Positions 52,201 to 61,523 of a DNA stretch of 64,000 nt are shown here, in pieces. A program made the translations under genes and the position numbers. Positions within the stretch are counted from its first letter, which is position 1. Every line of letters starts with the position of its first letter. This stretch comes from Deinococcus marmoris. GTDB taxonomy: Bacteria > Deinococcota > Deinococci > Deinococcales > Deinococcaceae. The notes below the pieces were generated by a model that saw only the letters and a list, made by a program, of their open reading frames with translations, did not search any database and was not told the origin of the DNA. The DNA is taken from contig NZ_MSTI01000115.1 in NCBI RefSeq assembly GCF_001949125.1, positions 1-64,000 on the forward strand, in the 5' to 3' direction.

Positions 52201-52775
52201 TCTCCCTCCAGATTAGGGTGGATTTTAGCAGGCGCTCATCTGTCGGGAGCTGTTCCAGACGGGGAAAAGGGGCGAAAGACGGCGGGCGGGAGGACGGAAC
52301 GCTGCGGCTACCATAAGCCCCTCCATGCAACCATTCCGGTGCTTACCGAACTCTGACACGGTGAAAAACGGTGTCTGGGCGTCAGGCTGCACTGGGCGGT
52401 CTGGACGCATGAAGACAGTTTTTCTGCCACGCAGTAGAAAATAGGGGGCGTTAATAAAAAGTCTCTTTTCTAAGAAGTGTGTGGAAGGGCCTCGGGGGGA
52501 TTCAGGCAGTTGAAAGAGCGGGAAGACGCCCCCCGCAGAGCTGACCCGCCGAACAGTATGGCCTGGAATGGGGGTGGCGCTGATTGCGCTGGCCGCATTG
52601 CATAGACGGATGTGGGCGAACAGAGGAATGCGTGCAGTCGGGACACGGCCATCGGTACACAACAGTCGGCCCAGGGCAGTTCGCACAGAGCAGTTCGCAC
52701 AGAGCAATTCACACGGAGTAGATGTGGCCGGGGAGTGGCATCCTGGCCCCTGTTCTTGACTCGCCCCGCTTCTTG
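52201..52775. other. Intergenic stretch upstream of pilM
   Basis: No gene can be supported in these 575 bases. It holds the pilM leader and possible -10, an A/T-richer patch around 52405-52470, and three tandem 14-base repeats at 52676-52717. Open frames here lack family features, and their frames cross the tandem repeat. Confidence 0.6.
52676..52717. repeat. Three tandem 14-bp repeats
   Basis: GCAGTTCGCACAGA occurs twice exactly (52676-52689 and 52690-52703), then a variant GCAATTCACACGGA (52704-52717). It lies just past the 3' end of the lipoprotein gene (stop 52776). Function unknown. Confidence 0.7.
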
Positions 52776-53564
52776 CTACCGCTCGCGCAGGTCCACACCG
52801 AAGACGCGCACCTGACCCTGTGGGCTGACCGTGACCACATCGCCCCCCACCAGCCCCACCCGTCCTGGCCCGTGCGGCACGCGGCCCACCACGCCGCCCG
52901 CCGTGTCCAGCCGCTGCAACTCACCGTTCGCCAGCCGGTAGGTGCCGAAATCCGTGGTCACGCCGGGAACGTCCGCCGATTTCGCTCCGGTGGGCGTGGC
53001 CCGCAGATATGGCCCCGCGCCGGTTTCCAGCACCGCGCCGTCGGCTACCCGCAGCAGCTTGCCGCCCAGCAGCACATAATCCTGGCCGCCCCCGCCCGTG
53101 ATGGCCGCCGACGGCGCACCGATCACGCCGCGCGCCGCCGCCCCCGCGTAGGTCACGGCGGTGCCGTCCTCGCGGTAGGCGCGGGTATTGCTCAGGGCCA
53201 CCACCCGGCCCACCTGCGTGGTCTGCGCGGCGCGGTCCAGCGTGATCACCGCGCCCAGGCCCGGAATAGCGGCCCAGGCGTCCCCGCCGTTCCAGCCCAC
53301 GTCCACCGCCGGGGGCAGGCTGGGGCAGCTCATGCGGTATGACGGCACACGCGCCACGCAGGCCCGCCCGCCCGAGACCCACGCCACGCCTTCGGGGGCA
53401 AAGGCAGCCCGGAAACCGGGATCGGCGGGCGCGGCGACGGCAGCCGGGCGGGCAGGCTGAGATTGGGCCGGGGACTGGGCCGGGAACTGGGCGGGGGCCG
53501 GGGCGCAGGCCACCAGCGGCAGCAGACCCAAAGACAGTGGCAAGAGGCGGCGCATAACAGTCAT
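52776..53564 (-). CDS. Lipoprotein with repeated beta-strand motifs, unknown function
   Basis: A 262-residue envelope lipoprotein. MTVMRRLLPLSLGLLPLVAC gives a lipobox with Cys about position 20, then a Pro/Ala/Gln-rich linker (PAQFPAQSPAQSQPA). The mature part has recurring short strand-turn patterns (GVAWVSGGRACVA, VVALSNTRAYREDGTAV, GKLLRVADGAVLETG, GTYRLANGELQRLD), suggesting a small beta-propeller; no family is certain. Two cysteines (RACVA and RMSCP) could pair. ATG 53564 or 53555 both fit. It is divergent from the gene at 53590. Confidence 0.7.
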   Translation of the reverse strand: MTVMRRLLPLSLGLLPLVACAPAPAQFPAQSPAQSQPARPAAVAAPADPGFRAAFAPEGVAWVSGGRACVARVPSYRMSCPSLPPAVDVGWNGGDAWAAIPGLGAVITLDRAAQTTQVGRVVALSNTRAYREDGTAVTYAGAAARGVIGAPSAAITGGGGQDYVLLGGKLLRVADGAVLETGAGPYLRATPTGAKSADVPGVTTDFGTYRLANGELQRLDTAGGVVGRVPHGPGRVGLVGGDVVTVSPQGQVRVFGVDLRER

Positions 53565-53576
53565 TGTTCCCGGCAT

Positions 53577-53582
53577 TAGGCT
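53577..53582 (+). promoter_or_regulatory. Leaderless -10 box of the gene at 53590
   Basis: TAGGCT lies 7 bases before ATG 53590. Confidence 0.5.
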
Positions 53583-53589
53583 GGGGTGC

Positions 53590-54045
53590 ATGAGGCAGCC
53601 CATCACCCACTTCGCCCGGACCCGCGATCAGTTTGAGAGCGCGCGCCTGAGCTACCAGCGCCCGGATGTCGCCTTCTTCTCGGCGGGCGCATGTCAGATC
53701 CTGGCCTTCGCCTTTCTGGAAACGTATCCGCACGCGGGCTTTCGGCCCCGTTTTATCTACCCCACGCCTGGATTCGACGGCAGCCACGTCTATGTGACCG
53801 ACGGCCAGACCGCCTTCGACGCGCAGGGCTATCTCTCAGAGGCCGGTTTGCTGCGCCGCCACCACGCTGCCTACGCCCCGTACTGGCAGGGTGGCGTGGA
53901 GGACATCACCGTGCCAATGGCCGAATTCTGCGCGGCCAACGATCACGCCGCGCCCGGTTACTTCCCGCCGGGTGCATGGGAGCGGGCGCTGGCGTATCTG
54001 GCTCAGTTTCCAGAACCGTCTGCACTGGCGCTGTCCCGCAACTGA
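53590..54045 (+). CDS. Conserved hypothetical protein
   Basis: A 151-residue soluble protein without signal peptide or membrane segment. The N-terminal part (VAFFSAGACQILAFAFLETYP, RPRFIYPTPGFDGSHVYVTDG) and the tail (DITVPMAEFCAANDHAAPGYFPPGAW) are well-formed globular sequence, but I do not recognise a named family. Its 3' end overlaps the 3' end of the convergent murF by 43 bases. Confidence 0.65.
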   Translation: MRQPITHFARTRDQFESARLSYQRPDVAFFSAGACQILAFAFLETYPHAGFRPRFIYPTPGFDGSHVYVTDGQTAFDAQGYLSEAGLLRRHHAAYAPYWQGGVEDITVPMAEFCAANDHAAPGYFPPGAWERALAYLAQFPEPSALALSRN

Positions 54046-55319
54046 ACCCGGTCACGTAACTGGAGCAGCGCGTCCACCACCACGTCCAGCCCCACACCCG
54101 CCTGCGCCCGCTGCTCTGGCGTCCATGAAATCCCCCGGCTGGCCTTGATCAGCACCACATCGCCGTCCCTGACTTCCCCCAGCAGGGCGGCAGTCAGTTC
54201 AGGCACGGTGGCGAACGCCCGCTCGCCCAGTTCGGCGGCGAACGCGCCCACACCGTAGGTCAGATCAGCTTTTGCACGCGCTTCCTGGCCTACCTGTGCG
54301 TGTAGCTCGCGCTCCGTGCCCCCCAGTTCCAGCATGCGCCCCAGCACGCTGATGCGGCGGCCCGGCATCCCTGTCAGGGCGGCCAGCGCGGCAGATACGG
54401 CCACGGGGGAGGCATTGTAGGCGTCGTCGATCACCGTGAAGCGCCCTGCGTGGACCCGATAACGACCCCCCGGCACGCTGACTTCCGAGAGTCGTGCCGC
54501 CGCCTCTGCCAAATCCAGACCCGCTTCCCGCGCCAGCAGCAGCCCCAGCACTGCCGCCTCGGCCTGCACGCGGGCGGCCAGGGGCAGGTGAACCTCTATT
54601 CCGTCGAAAGTAAAGTGTGCGCCCTGCGGAGTCACCTCTAAATCCTGCCCGGCGTGCTTTACGTCCCCAAAACCGTAGCTTTCCACGCCCGGATAGAACG
54701 GCGCGGCCTGTGCGCCCACCAGACCCCGTAACCCCGCCAGAATGACGCCCTTCTCGCGCACGATGTTCTCGATGCTGCTCAGTTGCTCCAGATGCGCGGG
54801 GCCAATCGCCGTGACCACGCCCACGTCCGGGCGCACCAGTTCCACCAGTTCGGCCATTTCACCCAGGCGGTCAATGCCCATTTCTATCACCAGCGGCCCT
54901 GCGGAGGCCCCGAACTCGACGAGAAAGCAGGCAATGGCGGGCTGCGTGTTGAAGACCGGCATGAAGTGGGCGTCCAGCGCTGCCGCCGCATACGCCTTGG
55001 CGGTGGTCTTGCCCGCGCTGCCCGTGATGCCGATCACCCTTCTATTCTTTGCCCGCTCGGCCTGCGCCCAGGCTTTCAGGGCCGCCCAGGCATCCGGCAC
55101 CCGCACGGCGCGTGGCACGTCCAGATCGGTTAAAACGAAGGGTGCGCCCGCTGCCAGCGCCGAGTCCACGAAGCGGTTGCCGTGCATCGTCTCGCCAGGG
55201 AGGGCGACGAAGGCCACGTCCGGCCCAGCCTCGCGCGAGTCCCAGGTCAGGCGGGCGGCGGGGCGGGCGTCCGGGTGAACGGCGGCGGAAAAGGGGAGGG
55301 CGGCGTGTGGGTCTGGCAT
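54003..55319 (-). CDS. murF: UDP-N-acetylmuramoyl-tripeptide--D-alanyl-D-alanine ligase
   Basis: Adds D-Ala-D-Ala (or this organism's equivalent dipeptide) to the peptidoglycan precursor. The 438-residue Mur ligase has the ATP loop VIGITGSAGKTTAKAY, a VIEMGIDRLGEMAELVELVRPD segment, VIDDAYNASPVAVSAAL and a C-terminal domain with RISVLGRMLELG. The final ~20 residues vary and overlap the convergent gene. A leaderless promoter box precedes ATG 55319. No other mur gene is adjacent. Confidence 0.93.
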   Translation of the reverse strand: MPDPHAALPFSAAVHPDARPAARLTWDSREAGPDVAFVALPGETMHGNRFVDSALAAGAPFVLTDLDVPRAVRVPDAWAALKAWAQAERAKNRRVIGITGSAGKTTAKAYAAAALDAHFMPVFNTQPAIACFLVEFGASAGPLVIEMGIDRLGEMAELVELVRPDVGVVTAIGPAHLEQLSSIENIVREKGVILAGLRGLVGAQAAPFYPGVESYGFGDVKHAGQDLEVTPQGAHFTFDGIEVHLPLAARVQAEAAVLGLLLAREAGLDLAEAAARLSEVSVPGGRYRVHAGRFTVIDDAYNASPVAVSAALAALTGMPGRRISVLGRMLELGGTERELHAQVGQEARAKADLTYGVGAFAAELGERAFATVPELTAALLGEVRDGDVVLIKASRGISWTPEQRAQAGVGLDVVVDALLQLRDRVQLRDSASADGSGN

Positions 55320-55327
55320 CGGCCATC

Positions 55328-55333
55328 AGAGTA
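55328..55333 (-). promoter_or_regulatory. Leaderless -10 box of murF
   Basis: Minus-strand TACTCT lies 8 bases before ATG 55319. The divergent amidase box is only 18 bases away. Confidence 0.5.
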
Positions 55334-55350
55334 ACGCGGCAGAATATCTG

Positions 55351-55356
55351 TAGCCT
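55351..55356 (+). promoter_or_regulatory. Leaderless -10 box of the acetamidase/formamidase gene
   Basis: TAGCCT lies 7 bases before ATG 55364, back to back with the murF promoter in a 44-base gap. Confidence 0.55.
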
Positions 55357-55363
55357 GGGCTGC

Positions 55364-56347
55364 ATGGCTGACCATCACCTGAGCGCCGAGCATATCCACA
55401 CCGTCTGGGACCGTACGCTGACCCCTGCGCTACGGGTGCGGCCCGGCGACACCCTCATCTTCGACACGCTGGACGCCTCGGACGGCGGGGTGGCGCGGCG
55501 GGTGGTGACCGGGGAATTGACGGCCCCGGCTGCCCTGGACGCCCTGATCCGTGCCGATGCCCGTCCCGCCCGTGATGCGCCGCGCGGACATCCGCTGACC
55601 GGCCCGGTATTAGTGGAGGGCGCGCAGCCGGGTGACGCCCTGAAGATCGACATTCTGGAAGTCCGGCCCGCCGCCTGGGGCTGGACCGCCTGTCGCCCGG
55701 ACGGCATCGGCCTGCTGGACGCCGTCCTGGCCGGGGAAGGCTTGCAACCCTACACGCATTTCTGGGATCTGCGGGCTGGCACCCATACGGATTTTCTGCC
55801 CGGCATTCGCCTCCCGCTCGCGCCTTTTCCGGGTGTGATCGGAGTCGCGCCCGCTGCGGACGGCCCCCACCCCACCGCGCCGCCCCGGCAGGTGGGCGGC
55901 AATATGGACATCCGGCAACTGGTGGCGGGCAGCACGCTGTTCTTGCCGATTGAAGTTCCCGGCGCGCTGCTCTCGGTGGGCGATTTACACGCGGCGCAGG
56001 GCGACGGCGAATTGTCGGGCACGGGCATCGAGATGGCGGGCCAGATCACGCTGCGGATTGAGCTGGAGAAGGGTGCGGGCCTGACCACGCCTGAATTCCT
56101 CACGCCCACACACGGAGGCACCAGTTCGCGCTGGCACGCCACGACTGGGCACGATCCAGACCTGATGACCGCCGCTCGCCTTGCCCTGCGCGCCCTGCTG
56201 CGGCGGCTGACCGCGCGCGGCCTCAGCCTGGAGCAGGCCTACGTGCTGTCCAGCGCCTGTGTCGATCTGAAGATCAGTCAGGTGGTGGACGCGCCGAACT
56301 ACACGGTCAGCGCCTTCCTGCCGCTGGATATTTTTGTGGATTCGTAG
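55364..56347 (+). CDS. Acetamidase/formamidase family protein
   Basis: A 327-residue FmdA/AmdA-family amidohydrolase, which releases ammonia from small amides such as formamide or acetamide. Features are TVWDRTLTPALRVRPGDTLIFDT, the GHPLTGPVLVEGAQPGDALKIDI segment, GGNMDIRQLVAGSTLFLPIEVPGALLSVGD and a late AYVLSSACVDLKISQVVD. ATG 55364 is chosen for the leaderless promoter and the family start. The real amide substrate is not known. Confidence 0.9.
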   Translation: MADHHLSAEHIHTVWDRTLTPALRVRPGDTLIFDTLDASDGGVARRVVTGELTAPAALDALIRADARPARDAPRGHPLTGPVLVEGAQPGDALKIDILEVRPAAWGWTACRPDGIGLLDAVLAGEGLQPYTHFWDLRAGTHTDFLPGIRLPLAPFPGVIGVAPAADGPHPTAPPRQVGGNMDIRQLVAGSTLFLPIEVPGALLSVGDLHAAQGDGELSGTGIEMAGQITLRIELEKGAGLTTPEFLTPTHGGTSSRWHATTGHDPDLMTAARLALRALLRRLTARGLSLEQAYVLSSACVDLKISQVVDAPNYTVSAFLPLDIFVDS

Positions 56348-56399
56348 GCGGCGAGGAAGGACGAGGAAGCAATAGTGCCGATGAAAATGGTGTTCCTGG

Positions 56400-56502
56400 C
56401 CCCTCCCACCTTGCGGGGGAGGCTGGGAGGGGTGAGGGTTAACGTCCTGCCAGCGCCGCCAGAATACAACGGCACTCTGCCTGTATTTGCAGCGAAAGCA
56501 AA
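56400..56502. repeat. Dispersed GC-rich hairpin repeat, copy 2
   Basis: The core at 56400-56432 (CCCCTCCCACC through GCGGGGGAGG to TGGGAGGGG) folds on itself and is the near reverse complement of 6350-6382; the TATTTGCAGCGA part at 56484-56495 matches as well. It sits between the convergent amidase and hemQ genes and may help end both transcripts. Confidence 0.6.
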
Positions 56503-56555
56503 GATGGGAGACTTGACCTCACCATCCGACAGACCCCGTTCCGTCGGCGGCCCAA

Positions 56556-57406
<851 letters not shown>

Positions 57407-57410
<4 letters not shown>

Positions 57411-58426
57411 TGGGCCACCGCCTGACCGCGCAGATCATGTTCTAAACCGAAGTTGGCGCGGTAGAGGGTCTGGATGGCGTCGTACTCGTCCTGCCCCAGC
57501 GGTCTGGCACCGAAGGCGGCGACGTATTCCTTCAGCCCCTTGTCGTCGTAGATGTTGGGCAGGATGCTCGCCATCATCGGGGAATGCAGCGCGAACTGGA
57601 TGGCAAGCTGGCCGATGGTGCGCCCGTCCACGAAGGATTGCAGGTCCTCCACCTTCTTCAGGCCGTCTTCCATCCACGCCTTCTTCTTCGCGTTGGTGGT
57701 CATGCGCCAGTTGCGATGGTCCCCCGGCTCAAATTCGGTGTCTTTCGTCATGAAGCCTTCCATCAGCCCGGAGGCGTGCGGCACGCGGGCCACGATGCTC
57801 ACGCCCACTTCCTCGGCCACGGGCAGAATCTGTTCGCCCAGCACCTGCTCCAGCAGGTTGTAGATGATCTGGGTGGGGGCGTGGCGGTCCCGCACGGTGG
57901 CGATGCCCTCCTCGATCTGCCGCTCGTTCAGGGCCGGACCCAGGGCGGTGCCGTAGGCGCGGATCAGGCCCTCGGACTTCAGCTTGTCCAGTTCGGCCCA
58001 CAGGTCGTCCAGCGCAATGGCGTCCACGCGCGGGTTGTGAAGCTGGTAAAAGTCGATGTAATCGGTGCCCAGCCGTTTGAGGCTGCCTTCCAGCGCCTTG
58101 CGGAGGTAGGCGGGCGTCCAGTCGTGCGGGCGCTCCTGCTGCCCTGGACGGTCCGGGTTGTTGTAGATGTCGTAGCCGAACTTGGTGCCGATCACGATCT
58201 TCTCGCGCACGTCGCCCAGTGCCTCGCGCTGCATTTCCTCGGCGCGGCCAGAGGCGTAGGTGTCGGCGTTGTCGAAGTAGGTCACGCCCAGGTCATACGC
58301 CTCGCGCAGCAGCCGCTTGCCCATCTGTTCGTCCTTGACGCCCCACCAGGTCGTGCCCACCGTCCACACGCCAAAGCCCACGGCACTCAGCGTCAGATCC
58401 GTTCCCTGCAACTTGCGGTATTCCAT
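57407..58426 (-). CDS. Aldo/keto reductase
   Basis: A 339-residue NADPH-dependent aldo/keto reductase. It has the family start ([19 protein letters not shown]), the catalytic tetrad region [17 protein letters not shown] (Asp/Tyr), VIGTKFG (Lys) and [11 protein letters not shown] (His), then QIIYNLLEQ and a C-terminal cofactor loop. ATG 58426 is chosen over GTG 58435 because of a GGAAG ribosome binding site at suitable distance. It lies directly upstream of hemQ with overlapping codons. A link to haem synthesis is possible but unproven. Confidence 0.9.
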
Positions 58427-58622
58427 AGGCTGCACTCTTCCACTGCTGCCGGGGCGGGATGACCCCGAACGAGCGGTCAGGCCGGGACAGGAAAGCGGTC
58501 AGGTCTCATGAACCCGGACTCTGGTCTTAAGCATTTCACATGTAAGAAAACTGTCATACTGCGACATCCTTCCCACATCCCTGACCCAAAATCTGCGTAC
58601 TGCCCGATTGATCTGGAGACCC

Positions 58623-60977
58623 ATGACTGGAAAGTTCGTTCCCTTTGCCCTCGGCTGCACCGCCCTGTTGCTGGCCGCCTGCTCCCAGACGCCCACGCCC
58701 ATGCCCGCGCCTGAAGGCAATCTGCCCGCTGGCAGCCCCTATGCCGGGGGCAAGCAGTATCCCTGGACAGACCGCCTGGACGCTCCCGGTGCCGATCCCT
58801 ACGCGAACGGGCGCAATTACGACTGGTCCTCGCCCGTCGCCGCATCCGGCGCGCAGGCGCAGGCGCTCAGCGGTGGCCAGAACTTCCTCTCAGACCTGGA
58901 CTGGACCTCGGCCACCAGCGGCTGGGGACCCATCGAGCGGGACCGCAGCAACGGCGAGCAGGATGTCCGCGATGGCACCACGCTCCGAATCGGCGGGCGC
59001 ACCTTCGCCAAGGGCCTGGGCGTCCACGCCGCGTCCGAGATCAAATACGCGCTGGGCGGGCAGTGCAACACCTTCACCGCCTTCGTGGGCATCGATGAAG
59101 AGGTGGGCAAGCTGGGCAGCGCGCAGTTCAGGGTCTTCGGTGACGGCAAGATGCTGTTCGACAGCGGCGTTCGGCGCGGCGGGGACCTGAGCCTGCCGGT
59201 GGACGTGAGCGTGGCCGGAGTGAAAGAACTGCGACTGGTGGTCAGTGACGGCAGCGACAACAACTTCTACGATCACGCCGACTGGGGCGAGGCGGCGCTG
59301 AATTGCGTGGCCGCGCAGCCCACGGGCAACGTCGTGCTGTCTGGGCTGCCGTATGTCTCGGCCACCAACGGCTGGGGTCCGGTGGAATTTGACCGCAGCA
59401 ACGGCGAGCAGGCCCAGTTCGACGGCAAACCGCTGACCATCGGCGGGCAGGTCTTCGCCGGGGGGCTGGGGATGCACGCCTCGTCCACCATTGCCGCCGG
59501 GCTGAACTATGACCTGGGCGGGGCCTGCGCCACCTTCACGGCCAGCATCGGGATCGACGATGAGGTGGGGGACCGGGGCAGCGTGGTCTTTCAGGTCTAC
59601 GGCGACGGTCAGAAGCTGTTCGACAGCGGCGTGGTGCGCGGCAGCGACGCGGCCCGGAGCATCTCGGTGGACGTGAAGAACGTCGGGGCGCTGCGGCTGG
59701 CCCTGACCGACGCGGGCGACACCATGAACTTCGATCACGCCGACTGGGCCGACGCGAAACTGGACTGCGTGAAGCCCGCACAGGCCCAGTCGCCCGGCAC
59801 CCTTGATCCTGGCTTCGGCAGCGGCGGGCGGGTAGGTGTGGGCGGTGTGGACGTGGTGGCCGAGGATGGCGGCGGGGTGGCCGTACTGGACGCGAACTTC
59901 AAGATTACGCGGCTGGCCGCTTCCGGCGCGGTGCTGGCCCAGAGCGCGGCCATGAGTGACGGCGAGGCCAATGCCATCGCCCGTCAGCCCGATGGCAAAC
60001 TTGTCGTGGCAGGCCAGATGGACGGCGAGATGGTCGCCGTGCGTTACCTGAGCAACCTGACCCTGGACCCCAGCTTCGGCGCTGGCGGTGTAAAGAAGCT
60101 GAAAGTGAGCCGGGCAGGCAATCTCAATACCACTTCAACCAGTTCTGTTGCCACCGATGTGGCCGTTCAACCCGACGGCAAGATTGTGCTGGCAGGGTCG
60201 GCGGAAGCGCCCAGCAAGGCCCTTGGCGGCGGCGGCTATCAGCCGATTACTTCCGATTTCGCCGTGGTGCGCCTGAATACAGACGGCACCCTTGATCCGG
60301 GCTTCGGTGATAGTGGCCAGACCACCACCGATCTGGAGGGAATTGTCCCTAACGATGGTTATGACACCTCGCAGGATTTCATTTATGGCCTGACACTTCA
60401 GGGCGACGGCAAAATTCTGGTCGCAGGACAGGCAGGAGAGGCTGGAGGGTCCGCTGCCGTGCTAGCCCGATACCTGACCAGCGGACAACTCGACCCCTCT
60501 TTCTCCGGTGGTGCAGTCACGAGCGGAAACGAAATCTACAGTACGTTCAGGGCCGTAACGGTTGGGCCTGATGGGCAGATCACAGTGGGCGGGGGAACGG
60601 ATCGATTCTTCGTCACTGCCCTTCTCCAGCGTTTCAATCCCGATGGGACTGCGGGGCCGCGCGCAACGTTTCATGTCAGCGATTCCCGTATCCCGCAAAC
60701 CGTCGTCACGTCGCTGATTTCTGAGAATGATGGCAGTGTGGTGGTGGGCGGTTATGTCAGCGAAAGCACTTACGTCGCCCGTTTCGCGCCTGCACTGACA
60801 CAGGACGCCTCGTTTGGCAATGTTCCTGGTGGCAATGTTTTTCTGGGTAAAGGCACTCTTCTTTCTGTGGTCAACACCACGGACGGCAAGATCGTCGCAA
60901 CCACTGCCGCCTACGCATTCGACGCCAATTTGGTAGGTTTCCGTCAGGGTCAGGCAACGTACCGCCTGTTTCGCTGA
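58623..60977 (+). CDS. NPCBM/delta-60 beta-propeller lipoprotein, paralogue 1
   Basis: A 784-residue surface lipoprotein: MTGKFVPFALGCTALLLAAC gives lipid Cys 20. A linker follows with a repeated PYAxGxxYxW motif (PYAGGKQYPW and PYANGRNYDW). Two NPCBM-like domains come next (about 85-230 and 240-385), each with SATxGWGPxExDRSNGEQ, a GGxxFAxGLGxHA core and a YDHADW or FDHADW end. The C-terminal ~390 residues are delta-60-type repeats (LDPSFGAGG, VQPDGKIVLAG, FAVVRLNTDGTLDPGFG, LQGDGKILVAGQAG) that should form a beta-propeller. A GGAG ribosome binding site precedes the ATG. It probably binds envelope or external glycans; no catalytic domain is seen. Confidence 0.85.
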   Translation: MTGKFVPFALGCTALLLAACSQTPTPMPAPEGNLPAGSPYAGGKQYPWTDRLDAPGADPYANGRNYDWSSPVAASGAQAQALSGGQNFLSDLDWTSATSGWGPIERDRSNGEQDVRDGTTLRIGGRTFAKGLGVHAASEIKYALGGQCNTFTAFVGIDEEVGKLGSAQFRVFGDGKMLFDSGVRRGGDLSLPVDVSVAGVKELRLVVSDGSDNNFYDHADWGEAALNCVAAQPTGNVVLSGLPYVSATNGWGPVEFDRSNGEQAQFDGKPLTIGGQVFAGGLGMHASSTIAAGLNYDLGGACATFTASIGIDDEVGDRGSVVFQVYGDGQKLFDSGVVRGSDAARSISVDVKNVGALRLALTDAGDTMNFDHADWADAKLDCVKPAQAQSPGTLDPGFGSGGRVGVGGVDVVAEDGGGVAVLDANFKITRLAASGAVLAQSAAMSDGEANAIARQPDGKLVVAGQMDGEMVAVRYLSNLTLDPSFGAGGVKKLKVSRAGNLNTTSTSSVATDVAVQPDGKIVLAGSAEAPSKALGGGGYQPITSDFAVVRLNTDGTLDPGFGDSGQTTTDLEGIVPNDGYDTSQDFIYGLTLQGDGKILVAGQAGEAGGSAAVLARYLTSGQLDPSFSGGAVTSGNEIYSTFRAVTVGPDGQITVGGGTDRFFVTALLQRFNPDGTAGPRATFHVSDSRIPQTVVTSLISENDGSVVVGGYVSESTYVARFAPALTQDASFGNVPGGNVFLGKGTLLSVVNTTDGKIVATTAAYAFDANLVGFRQGQATYRLFR

Positions 60978-61013
60978 CCGCCCTGTCCGACATCTGTTCG
61001 ATCTGAATTCACG

Positions 61014-61042
61014 CCGTCTGGGTTGATGCCCAGGCGGTTTTT
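61014..61042 (+). terminator. Terminator of NPCBM lipoprotein gene 1
   Basis: CCGTCTGGG / CCCAGGCGG stem (one G-T pair) with a 6-base loop, followed by TTTTT; 37 bases after the stop. Confidence 0.75.
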
Positions 61043-61415
61043 GTCGTTCCTGATTGCCGGGAAACCAGAAAGACTCTGCTGTGCCTCGACTTTTTTCTGG
61101 GAAGCCGGACCTGAAGCGGGCCGTCGAATCTGTTCTCTCCCCAGCATTCATGAGGGCGACGCGAATCTTTTTGCTGCCCAGAGGAAAGCCCACGGTCAGG
61201 AACCTGTGGTCTGATCAGGGGTGCTGCCAGAGTCGCAAACGCCCCATCGGTGGGGCGGTGTCCCCCTGATGAGGCGCATGGAAGCGGGGCCATTCTTCTG
61301 CCATTCGCCTGGGATGGGGCGGTGGAACGCGGGCCGCCTCTGCTTCCCCACCTCATCCTCCTTAAGTCTGTATTCAGTCCACTGCCCTGGATGTACCCTT
61401 TTTTCTAGACACCCT

Positions 61416-61461
61416 TACGGGAACGCTTTTCTACGGGAACACTTTTTACGGGAACACTCTC
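61416..61461. repeat. Three tandem ~16-bp repeats upstream of NPCBM lipoprotein gene 2
   Basis: TACGGGAACGCTTTT, TACGGGAACACTTTTT and ACGGGAACACTCTC follow each other with a 16-base period, ending about 60 bases before ATG 61524. They could be regulator sites or replication slippage. Confidence 0.65.
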
Positions 61462-61523
61462 AGACCCATCTGCCGGACGCTTTCCTTTCGTTGACCTGTT
61501 CCCTGCTCTGGCTGGAGGCTTTC

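Larger units (their letters stand above)
60978..61523. other. Intergenic stretch between the two NPCBM lipoprotein genes
   Basis: No gene can be supported in these 546 bases. It contains the terminator at 61014-61042, a nested palindrome around 61211-61271 with a perfect CGCCCCA/TGGGGCG stem at 61240-61257, and three tandem ~16-base repeats at 61416-61461. Confidence 0.6.

Noticed and set aside
52225..52707. 160-codon minus-strand open frame upstream of pilM
   Set aside because: Cys/Arg/Ser-rich with no family features; it runs through the 14-base tandem repeat and the pilM leader.
61416..61461. Possible CRISPR-like array
   Set aside because: The repeats are directly joined with no unique spacers and no cas genes are present; the same applies to 52676-52717.
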